Part shown: positions 8,126-14,050 of the stretch, piece by piece
How the letters are laid out: every line of letters starts with the position of its first letter
Position numbering within the stretch: position 1 is the stretch's first letter
NCBI GenBank assembly: GCA_003243455.1
Contig: QFQS01000017.1
Location: forward strand, 1-14,228
Direction: 5' to 3'
Source: Cereibacter sphaeroides
GTDB lineage: Bacteria > Pseudomonadota > Alphaproteobacteria > Rhodobacterales > Rhodobacteraceae
DNA: 14,228 bases
Position numbers and translations under genes: made by a program
Notes under the pieces: generated by a model
What the model was told of the DNA's origin: nothing
Databases searched by the model: none
What the model saw: only the letters and a program-made list of their open reading frames with translations

Positions 8126-8252
8126 TGCCCCCCCTGCGGGCTTCGCGACTTTTCGTCGTTACTGGCAAAACGGTGACAGAAACATTCCTATCCGTCAATC
8201 TTGCAAGAAAACTGTAATTCGTTAGGCTGGCTCGACGTCTTTGGGGGAAGCG
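8126..8252. promoter_or_regulatory. Divergent regulatory region between rpiR-type and racemase genes
   Basis: A 127 bp intergenic region that is AT-richer than its flanks between about 8160 and 8222. For the rightward genes a possible promoter is TTGCAA (8201-8206), 16 bp, TAGGCT (8223-8228). The -35 overlaps the perfect palindrome CTTGCAAG (8200-8207), a plausible repressor contact. A loose direct similarity exists between GCAAAAC..ATTC (8165-8187) and GCAAGAAAAC..ATTC (8203-8220). I found no convincing sigma70 promoter for the leftward strand. The site assignments are pattern-based only. Confidence 0.4.
8243..8248 (+). promoter_or_regulatory. Ribosome binding site deciding the start of the racemase gene
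   Basis: GGGGGA lies 4 bases before the ATG at 8253. The frame is open from an upstream TTG at 8241, but that codon directly abuts the G-run and would have no ribosome site of its own, so the ATG at 8253 is the better start. Confidence 0.65.
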
Positions 8253-9395
8253 ATGCCAGAACCTTCGACCAGACCTTTTGCAAGGCCGCCGTTGGTGATC
8301 GAGGCTGCTGAACTGCGCCTTGTCCGTCTGCCGCTTGTCACACCTTTCACCATCGCCACCGGCACGATGTATGAGAAAGTCTTTCCCTTGCTTCGGCTGT
8401 TCTCGGGCAAGTGGGAAGGGGTGGCCGAAGGCGTCATGGACCCGTTGCCGGACTACCTTGCGGAAACCACCGCCGGAGCGATGGCCTTTCTGTCAGAGGT
8501 GGTGCTGCCTGACATGATCGGGAAAAGCTTCCCTCACCCGAACGCGCTTGATAGGCATTTTGCGGCGTGGCGCGGCAACCGAATGGCGCTGGCGACAGTC
8601 GAGATGGCTTTCTGGGATCTGTGGTCGCGCTCGCTTGACTTGCCGCTGCAGACTGCGCTCGGCGGTGAAGGAGAAGCGATCGACGTGGGAGTTTCGCTGG
8701 GCATCGGTCCGATCCCCGGCACGCTGGACCGCATCCGCGCGCATCTGGATCAGGGTTACAAGCGGATCAAGCTGAAGATCATGCCGGGTCACGATCTGGA
8801 ACTGATCTGCACCGCGCGCGAGGCATATCCGGACGCGCATCTGACGGTGGACGCGAATAGTTCATACACGCTTGCAGATACAGCGCTGTTTCAGCAGCTC
8901 GATGCCTTCGATCTCGACTACATCGAGCAACCCCTCGCCTGGGACGATATCCACGACCATGCCGCGCTGCAGGCTCGGCTTCGCACGCCAATTTGCCTTG
9001 ACGAGTGCCTTGGGACGATTGCCCAGACCCGCAAGGCGCTGCAAAGCGATGCTGCCCGGGTCGTCAACATCAAGGTCGGCAGGGTCGGCGGCCATTCCTC
9101 CGCCCGAGCGATCCATGACCTCGCCGCAGCATTCGATGTGCCGGTCTGGTGTGGCGGGATGCTGGAAAGCGGTGTGGGCCGGGCGCACAACATACACCTT
9201 TCCACCCTGCCGAACTTCCGAAAACCGGGCGACACCTCATCTGCCAGCCGCTACTTCCACCGCGACATCGTTGCGGAAAAGCTGGAAGCGAGCGCGGGCC
9301 GCATGCCGGTGCCAAGCGGACCCGGCACTGGCGTGACGCTCGACCATGATTTCCTCGCCACGGTCAGCAACGACATCCAGAGGTTCGACGCATGA
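8253..9395 (+). CDS. Enolase-superfamily N-acylamino acid racemase / o-succinylbenzoate synthase-type protein (MenC family)
   Basis: A 380-residue barrel enzyme of the OSBS/NSAR subgroup. It has KLK (173-175) for the base on one face, metal ligands D200 (TVDAN), E225 (YIEQPL) and D250 (CLDEC), and K274 (VNIKVGRVGG) for the other face. WCGGMLESGVGRA (299-311) and LPNFRKPGDTSSA (319-331) closely follow Amycolatopsis and Geobacillus N-succinylamino acid racemases as I remember them. The metal ligands are spaced 25 residues apart, as in those enzymes. No other menaquinone gene is nearby, and the gene overlaps a GNAT acyltransferase gene by 4 bp, which favours racemase over menaquinone synthesis. 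Likely role: interconversion of N-acyl (probably N-succinyl) D- and L-amino acids in the cytoplasm. Family assignment is strong; substrate is inference. Confidence 0.88.
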   Translation: MPEPSTRPFARPPLVIEAAELRLVRLPLVTPFTIATGTMYEKVFPLLRLFSGKWEGVAEGVMDPLPDYLAETTAGAMAFLSEVVLPDMIGKSFPHPNALDRHFAAWRGNRMALATVEMAFWDLWSRSLDLPLQTALGGEGEAIDVGVSLGIGPIPGTLDRIRAHLDQGYKRIKLKIMPGHDLELICTAREAYPDAHLTVDANSSYTLADTALFQQLDAFDLDYIEQPLAWDDIHDHAALQARLRTPICLDECLGTIAQTRKALQSDAARVVNIKVGRVGGHSSARAIHDLAAAFDVPVWCGGMLESGVGRAHNIHLSTLPNFRKPGDTSSASRYFHRDIVAEKLEASAGRMPVPSGPGTGVTLDHDFLATVSNDIQRFDA

Positions 9396-10102
9396 CCGAG
9401 GTCGTGATCCGCGACCTTTCCAGAATGGCAGAGTTCCGGCAGGCCGAAGCATTGCAGTCCGAGGTCTGGGGCAAAGACGACGTGGCGGATCCCGCCGATC
9501 TCATGATGGTCATCCAGGCCGAAGGCGGTATATGCGCGGGAGCGTTTCACGAGGACCGCCTGATAGGCTATATCTTTGGCTTTCCGACCCGAGAGCCCCA
9601 TATTCAACATTCTCACCGCCTCGCGGTTGCGTCAGATGCAAGGGGGTCGGGGCTGGGAGCGCGCCTGAAGTGGTATCAGCGAGATTGGTGTCGTGAGCGG
9701 GGAATTCGGGTCGTTCGCTGGACGTTCGATCCCCTGCGTGTACTCAATGCCAATCTCAATATCGCGAAGCTGGGTGCAATCGGACGTACCTACTTTCCCG
9801 ACTACTACGGCGAAATGGCCGGCATAAACGCCGGTGTTCCGTCGGACCGCCTGCTGGTGGACTGGCTCGTGACAGATGCCGCGTCGACAAAAGACGCACG
9901 CTCCGTGATGGAACCCGCATCCACCATATCCATTCCGGCGGATTTCTCAGAAATGCTGGCTTATGACGCAGAGCGCGCAATGCATGAGCGTCTGCGCTTG
10001 CGCGAGGCGATATCGAGAGCATTCGCAGCAGGAGAAGAGATTACCGGATTCGATCCAGCGCTTCGGCGATATCTACTAACGAAGCGCGCCGTCACTGAGT
10101 AG
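9392..10102 (+). CDS. GNAT-family acyltransferase (COG3375 type), probable N-succinyl/acyltransferase partner of the racemase
   Basis: A 236-residue protein. The acyl-CoA motif is HSHRLAVASDARGSGLGARL (73-92), with the R/Q-x-x-G-x-G/A signature at 84-89. It is followed by VVRWTFDPLRVLNANLNIAK (107-126) and RTYFPDYYGEM (132-142), segments characteristic of the COG3375 branch that often sits beside N-succinylamino acid racemases. In the described pathway this partner succinylates D-amino acids, the racemase inverts them and a hydrolase releases the L-form. The ATG overlaps the racemase stop (ATGA), implying coupled translation at matched levels. The gene ends at TAG 10100-10102, about 60 bp before the left end of the IS6 remnant. 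No desuccinylase of the M20 type is present. The acyl donor is inferred, not visible. Confidence 0.85.
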   Translation: MTEVVIRDLSRMAEFRQAEALQSEVWGKDDVADPADLMMVIQAEGGICAGAFHEDRLIGYIFGFPTREPHIQHSHRLAVASDARGSGLGARLKWYQRDWCRERGIRVVRWTFDPLRVLNANLNIAKLGAIGRTYFPDYYGEMAGINAGVPSDRLLVDWLVTDAASTKDARSVMEPASTISIPADFSEMLAYDAERAMHERLRLREAISRAFAAGEEITGFDPALRRYLLTKRAVTE

Positions 10103-10163
10103 CCCTGTCGATGCGCCAGCGCCACAACCGATCAGTTCGGATGACGATATCGAATTCGCTGAA
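10103..10163. other. Short spacer between GNAT gene and IS6 remnant
   Basis: No reading frame, stem-loop with a T-run or other recognisable signal is seen in this stretch. Any transcript from the racemase-acyltransferase pair would read on into the IS6 remnant. Confidence 0.5.
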
Positions 10164-10834
10164 GGCACTGTCAGAGGAGCTTTCCTTGATCCAAACGGCG
10201 CCTATTTAGCATCGCTATATGCGCACCCCTCCCCCCCCTTCCGCTACTTCAAGACCAGTCCGAAGATCATTCGCCTAGCGGTGATGTTCTACGTCCGCTG
10301 TCCGCTCTCGCTGCGGAACATGGAAGACATGCTGCACGAACGCGGCATCGAGATCAGCCATGAGACAGTTCGCTTATGGTGGAACCGCTTCGGCCGAATG
10401 TTTGCTGCCGAGATCCGAAGACGACGTGTCGACCGCATGCGGTCCCTGTCCCACTGGTGGTGGCATTTGGACGAGACCTTCGTAAAGATCAACGGCGAAA
10501 CGCACTATCTCTGGCACACCGTCGATCATGAAGGCGAGATCCTCGAAAGTTGCGTGACCAAGCGAAGAGTTCGCAAAGCAGCAATGAAATTCTTCCGGAA
10601 ATCAATGAAACGCCACAGTCAGCCCAGGGTGATAGTGACCGACAAGTTGCGATAATACCGAGCCGATCTGAAAGACTTAGGCTTTGTCCACGATCGCGAA
10701 ACTGGTCGATGGCTGAATGACCGGGCGGAATAACTCTCACCTGCCCTTTCGAAGAAGAGAGCGCGGACCCATTACCTTTGGCATGGTGAACGGGGCGGGA
10801 AAGGACGACTTCGTCTAATGTCTCTGACAGAGAC
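10164..10834 (+). mobile_element. Decayed IS6-family insertion sequence remnant
   Basis: The left end GGCACTGTCAGAGGAGC at 10164-10180 begins with the GGCACTGT typical of IS6-family inverted repeats and lies 75 bp before the first recognisable transposase codons. At the far side, CTCTGACAG (10822-10830) is the exact reverse complement of CTGTCAGAG in the left end, but the outermost bases do not match, so it is only a candidate for the degenerate right end. With that boundary the element is about 670 bp, shorter than the roughly 0.8 kb usual for the family, consistent with a 3' deletion. No matching 8 bp target duplication was found. Confidence 0.65.
10239..10780 (+). pseudogene. IS6-family transposase, broken by stop, frameshifts and 3' truncation
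   Basis: Recognisable order: FRYFKTSPKIIRLAVMFYV, then PLSLRNMEDMLHERGIEIS, HETVRLWWNRFGRMFAAEIR, HLDETFVKINGETHYLWH, and VIVTDKLR. The first two DDE residues are the D of HLDE and the D of VTDK. A TAA at 10654-10656 interrupts the frame directly after DKLR. Homology then resumes in the same frame (YRADLKDLG, then RWLNDRAE) up to a second TAA; after a one-base shift it reads NSHLPFRRRER, the segment next to the catalytic Glu. Beyond about 10780 the match is lost. At the 5' end the nearest ATG (10219) is out of frame because of a C-rich run (10227-10238). At least three inactivating lesions make this a pseudogene; an intact copy would be about 235 residues. Confidence 0.85.
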
Positions 10835-10835
10835 A
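10819..10835. repeat. 17 bp inverted repeat at the probable IS6 right boundary
   Basis: TGTCTCT, 3 bases, AGAGACA: 7 bp perfect arms. It overlaps the CTCTGACAG match to the IS left end, so it may be an altered IS terminus. There is no T-run on either strand beside it, so a terminator is unlikely. Confidence 0.5.
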
Positions 10836-10862
10836 ACCTACGCTATCCCAAAGGTTATCCCC

Positions 10863-10876
10863 GGTTTCTAGAAACC
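10863..10876. repeat. Perfect 14 bp palindrome over the gntR-type stop codon
   Basis: GGTTTCTAGAAACC is its own reverse complement and includes the TAG stop of the leftward regulator gene (10868-10870). With no loop and no following T-run it is a poor terminator; a protein-binding site or chance are the alternatives. Confidence 0.5.
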
Positions 10877-11767
10877 ACTTTGCCGCATTGTCGATTTCAA
10901 AAGAGTGTCGCGAGCGGACGAAAGATGGATTTGGCAGGCGGATTGTGCAGCGGCGGGATCTCGGCTGATCAGCGCGTCCATGTAGGCTAGATGCTCGCGA
11001 GCGGCAACCTCGTTTCTTTGCCTCTCGTCGCGCTTGTTCCATTGGTAGTGATAGTGAAAAACCATCGTGATGATGTCGTAGAAATTGTCGATGAACCGAT
11101 TCGGGCTGACGGAGTTCAACAAGCGATGGAATGCGCTGTCGAGTTCGGGGAAGTCGCGGTAGCGGGCATCGATGTCGTCCAACAGGTCGACATGACGGCG
11201 GCGCAGGTCGGAAAGATGAACCCACAGTGGGGACTCTTCATTCAGGCTCACGAAGAGCAGCGCCGAACGCAGTTCAAACATCTCTCTGATTTCAAATAGC
11301 TCGCAGGCAAAGCGCGTGGTGAAGCCCTTGAAGGCCCAACCCGAGCCGGGACTTTTCTCGATCAAGCCGAAGCGCTGAAACCTATTAAGGAACTCGCGCA
11401 CTACTGTCGTCGCGACACCGAAGCGGCGAGCAAGTTCCAGTTCGTTGATCGCGGTGCCCGGACGGGCATTGTCGCGCAGCATCCATTCCATGAACTGTAT
11501 TTCGACCTGGGTCGAAATCGAGACGGTCTCCGCTTGAGGAAATTTTCGGACAGGCGGCTTTCCAAGGGCACGACGCCGATCACGGCCCGTGCCGACCACC
11601 AACCCGGGTTCGGACAGGGCGGCAATAACCTTTCGGACGGTTGTGCGGCTGACCTTCAGGGCCGCGCATAATTGGGGTTCCGAGGGCAACGGCGCCCCCT
11701 CTTCGATTCTTTCGACGAGTTCCACGGCATCATTGAATGCACGCTTGAAGGTCGCATCTGACTTCAT
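10868..11767 (-). CDS. GntR-family transcriptional regulator, FCD subgroup, with two tandem winged-helix domains
   Basis: A 299-residue regulator. The first GntR-type helix-turn-helix is at about 27-57 (PLPSEPQLCAALKVSRTTVR, then AALSEPGLV). A second, FadR-like winged helix follows at about 87-147 (GTAINELELARRFGVATTVV, then RFGLIEKSPGSGW). The FCD ligand domain fills 150-290, with candidate metal or ligand residues D210, H214, H259 and H281. Ordinary FadR-type members have one DNA-binding domain and about 230-250 residues. I chose the ATG at 11767 because GAGG lies 5 bases upstream; the GTG two codons earlier overlaps that site. It diverges from the hexonate dehydrogenase genes and very probably controls them, with a hexonate or hexuronate as ligand (inference). 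Confidence 0.88.
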   Translation of the reverse strand: MKSDATFKRAFNDAVELVERIEEGAPLPSEPQLCAALKVSRTTVRKVIAALSEPGLVVGTGRDRRRALGKPPVRKFPQAETVSISTQVEIQFMEWMLRDNARPGTAINELELARRFGVATTVVREFLNRFQRFGLIEKSPGSGWAFKGFTTRFACELFEIREMFELRSALLFVSLNEESPLWVHLSDLRRRHVDLLDDIDARYRDFPELDSAFHRLLNSVSPNRFIDNFYDIITMVFHYHYQWNKRDERQRNEVAAREHLAYMDALISRDPAAAQSACQIHLSSARDTLLKSTMRQSGF

Positions 11768-11772
11768 CTGCA

Positions 11773-11776
11773 CCTC
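11773..11776 (-). promoter_or_regulatory. Ribosome binding site deciding the start of the GntR-type gene
   Basis: On the minus strand GAGG precedes the ATG at 11767 by 5 bases. The alternative GTG at 11773 overlaps this site and has no purine-rich element at a proper distance, so the ATG is preferred. Confidence 0.6.
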
Positions 11777-11825
11777 ATAGACTTTTATAGATTAAAAAAC
11801 AGCTTGATGACACATGCAATTATGA

Positions 11826-11841
11826 TTTTTATGCATAAAAA
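11826..11841. promoter_or_regulatory. Candidate operator: perfect 16 bp palindrome
   Basis: TTTTTATGCATAAAAA is its own reverse complement. It lies between the divergent regulator and dehydrogenase genes, where a GntR/FCD protein would be expected to bind. It does not match the TGGTnnACCA core of FadR-type sites, so the assignment rests on symmetry and position. Confidence 0.45.
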
Positions 11842-11906
11842 ACGTAGTGGCGAAGGCCCGGGCAAGCGCGACCTACACGTTATCAATTGAAGAAAGAGCA
11901 TCTCGT

Positions 11907-11910
11907 GAGG
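11907..11910 (+). promoter_or_regulatory. Ribosome binding site deciding the start of the zinc dehydrogenase gene
   Basis: GAGG lies 6 bases before the ATG at 11917. The frame is open from a TTG at 11887, but the ten extra residues are not needed for alignment with family members, whose N termini begin close to MRVVVCPQPH. Confidence 0.6.
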
Positions 11911-11916
11911 AATGAA

Positions 11917-12930
11917 ATGCGAGTTGTCGTGTGCCCTCAGCCACATCAAATCGCTATCGAGACGCGGGACATGGCTGTGGCCAATACCGACGAGGCGCTT
12001 TTGCGCATAAAGCGCGTCGGGATTTGCGGCACGGACTATCACATATACGGCGGCCTCCACCCTTTTCTGAATTATCCCCGCGTCATTGGCCATGAGATAT
12101 CGGCAGTCGTGGAGCAGGCGCCTGCTGGCAGCGGCTTTACCGCCGGGCAACTCGTGGTGGTGAATCCCTACATCGCATGCGGCACCTGCCGTGCCTGCGC
12201 GGCGGGAAAACCAAACTGCTGCATGCGGATCGCTGTTCTGGGCGTTCACAAGGATGGCGGCATGGCTGAGCTCCTTGCCCTGCCCCTTCGCAACCTCGTC
12301 CCGGCCAAAGATCTTGATGCAGATCAGGCGGCCTCGGTTGAGTTCCTAGCCATTGGTGCGCATGCCGTAAGACGGGGTGAGGTTGCGCCGGGCATGAAAG
12401 TACTTGTGATCGGCGCGGGTCCGATAGGACTGGGCACGGCTTTGTTTGCGTCGATCGCGGGGGCGGAGGTCACCATCGCGGACCGAAATCTGGATCGATT
12501 GAAGCTCGTTTTGTCCCTGAAGCAGTTTGATCGATCGCTGCTAGTCGATGCGGATTTTCCCGCAGCGGTGGCCGCAGCAACAAATGGTGACGGCTTTGAC
12601 GTAGTGCTCGATGCGACAGGTAGTCCTGCCTCAATGGAAGCAAGCTTCGCGCATGTCGCTCATGGCGGCGCGATGGTTTTGGTCGGCCTTGTCAAGGCAA
12701 TGATCAGCTTTGACGACCCGGAATTTCATCGACGGGAAATGTCGCTGCTCGCCAGCCGAAATGCCACAAGGGAAGATTTTGACAATGTAATCCTTGCCAT
12801 CCGCAACCGTGAGATCGACATTAGTCGGCTTGTCACCCACCGGACGACCCTCGACCGCGTTACAACGGACCTTCCCCGATGGGCCAAAGACAAGGCGGGG
12901 TTGATCAAGGCGATGGTGGAGTTCGAATAG
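11917..12930 (+). CDS. Zinc-dependent dehydrogenase, L-galactonate/L-gulonate 5-dehydrogenase type (LgoD/YjjN-like)
   Basis: A 337-residue medium-chain dehydrogenase. Catalytic zinc ligands are C37 (VGICGTD), H59 and E60 (VIGHE), with E142 nearby. The structural zinc is held by C88, C91, C94 and C102. The Rossmann motif GAGPIG (166-171) is followed by D189 (TIADR), which favours NAD. The sequence tracks E. coli LgoD (YjjN) closely as I recall it: VGICGTDYHIYGG, NYPRVIGHEI, GKPNCC, IAVLGVHKDGG, AIGAHAVRR, DPEFHRRE and SRNAT. That enzyme oxidises L-galactonate to D-tagaturonate; relatives oxidise L-gulonate to D-fructuronate. The next gene, one base downstream, encodes the matching type of reductase. 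Which hexonate is used cannot be read from the sequence. Confidence 0.85.
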   Translation: MRVVVCPQPHQIAIETRDMAVANTDEALLRIKRVGICGTDYHIYGGLHPFLNYPRVIGHEISAVVEQAPAGSGFTAGQLVVVNPYIACGTCRACAAGKPNCCMRIAVLGVHKDGGMAELLALPLRNLVPAKDLDADQAASVEFLAIGAHAVRRGEVAPGMKVLVIGAGPIGLGTALFASIAGAEVTIADRNLDRLKLVLSLKQFDRSLLVDADFPAAVAAATNGDGFDVVLDATGSPASMEASFAHVAHGGAMVLVGLVKAMISFDDPEFHRREMSLLASRNATREDFDNVILAIRNREIDISRLVTHRTTLDRVTTDLPRWAKDKAGLIKAMVEFE

Positions 12931-12931
12931 A

Positions 12932-14050
12932 ATGGCCACGCGTGTCCTTCAATTTGGCACCAGTCGATTTCTGCAGGCACACGCCGACCTTTTCATCCAT
13001 GAAGCATCGGCGTCAGGCCAAGACATCGGGCCGATTACGGTGGTCAAGACGACGCAAGGAGCCGAACGCGCGGGCCGCATTGCAGCCTTTGCCGATCCGG
13101 CGGGATTTCCGGTGCGCATCCGGGGCCTTTCCGGAGGGCATGTCGTCGATGCCGAGGTGCGCGTGAAGAGTGTCGCCCTCGCCTACGACGCTTACCTCAA
13201 CTGGGATCAATTGCAGGACCGTTTCTCCTGTCAGACCGAGGTAGTGATCTGCAACACCGCCGAGGCGGGATATACGGTGCCGGAACAGGATCGCCAGCCT
13301 TCGACCGCGACGGGAAGCGTCCCGTCGAGTTTTCCGGCAAAGCTGCTGCGCCTGCTGGTCTGCAGGCACCGCAGTAATCCGGCCCCGCTTTTGATCCTTC
13401 CGTGCGAGTTGATCGTCAACAACGGTCAATATCTGCGCGGCATTCTTTCAGATCTGGCTGCGGATTGGGGGCTGGGTGCTGGTTTTCTCGAGTGGTTTGC
13501 GCGTGATGTAACCATTTGCGATACTCTGGTCGATCGCATTGTTTCCGAGGCATTGGAGCCTATCGGGGCAATAGCCGAACCATACGCCCTTTGGGCGATC
13601 CGGCGCTCGCCAGGAATGGTTGAGCCGTTCCAGCATCCAAACGTTGTCTACACAGAAAACCTTGAGACTTATACAAGGCTGAAACTGCATATCCTGAACT
13701 TGGGACACACTTGGCTGGCCGAGTTATGGCGCAGCACCGGGCGTGCCCCAAACGAAACCGTGCGCGAGATACTGTCTGACGCAGCAGTGCGCAACGCACT
13801 TCTCAGCCTGTACCGCGACGAGGTAGTGCCAGGTTTTGCTGCACACGAATTGCGTGCCGAAGCAACGCGATACATCGCACAGACGATCGAACGCTTCGAC
13901 AACCCCTTCCTCAATCACCGGATCAGCGATATTGCGCAAAACCATGCACCCAAGATCCAAAGCCGGGTGGGAGATTTCTTGAGCTGGGTGGCAAGTGCCG
14001 AGCCATCGCTCACGCTTCCCCGCCTAAGGCAACTCGCGGGCTCAGTTTGA
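12932..14050 (+). CDS. Mannitol dehydrogenase-family reductase (tagaturonate/fructuronate reductase type), short form
   Basis: A 372-residue NAD-dependent polyol/uronate oxidoreductase. The N-terminal Rossmann region is VLQFGTSRFLQAHADLF (5-21). Conserved CNTAEAGY (107-114), LPCELIVNNG (156-165) and CDTLVDRIV (196-204) follow. The catalytic set K251, N256 and H259 in KLHILNLGH has exactly the K-x4-N-x2-H spacing of mannitol dehydrogenase. It is most like UxaB/UxuB, which reduce D-tagaturonate to D-altronate or D-fructuronate to D-mannonate. E. coli UxaB is about 480 residues; this protein lacks roughly the last 110. It ends PSLTLPRLRQLAGSV, which may be natural for a short subfamily. However, the IS6-like remnant starts right after the stop, so secondary truncation is possible. 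It is the second gene of the dehydrogenase operon, one base after its partner. Confidence 0.85.
   Translation: MATRVLQFGTSRFLQAHADLFIHEASASGQDIGPITVVKTTQGAERAGRIAAFADPAGFPVRIRGLSGGHVVDAEVRVKSVALAYDAYLNWDQLQDRFSCQTEVVICNTAEAGYTVPEQDRQPSTATGSVPSSFPAKLLRLLVCRHRSNPAPLLILPCELIVNNGQYLRGILSDLAADWGLGAGFLEWFARDVTICDTLVDRIVSEALEPIGAIAEPYALWAIRRSPGMVEPFQHPNVVYTENLETYTRLKLHILNLGHTWLAELWRSTGRAPNETVREILSDAAVRNALLSLYRDEVVPGFAAHELRAEATRYIAQTIERFDNPFLNHRISDIAQNHAPKIQSRVGDFLSWVASAEPSLTLPRLRQLAGSV

Larger units (their letters stand above)
11774..11916. promoter_or_regulatory. Divergent regulatory region between gntR-type and dehydrogenase genes
   Basis: A strongly AT-rich stretch (11780-11845) in GC-rich surroundings. 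Possible rightward promoter: TTGATG (11804-11809), 17 bp, TTTTAT (11827-11832). Possible leftward promoter: TTGCAT, 17 bp, TTTAAT, read on the minus strand from about 11818 down to 11790. The 16 bp palindrome lies over the rightward -10 and just upstream of the leftward -35, a fitting position for a repressor site. GCCCGGGC (11856-11863) is a further short palindrome. Promoter calls are by eye only. Confidence 0.4.

Noticed and set aside
8241..8252. TTG start for the racemase four codons upstream
   Set aside because: The G-rich ribosome site lies after this codon and serves the ATG at 8253.
8253..9395. True menaquinone-pathway o-succinylbenzoate synthase
   Set aside because: Not excluded by sequence alone, but there is no other men gene and the overlapping COG3375 GNAT and peptide transporter fit the racemase role better.
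10863..10876. Rho-independent terminator at GGTTTCTAGAAACC
   Set aside because: The palindrome has no loop and no T-run follows on either strand.
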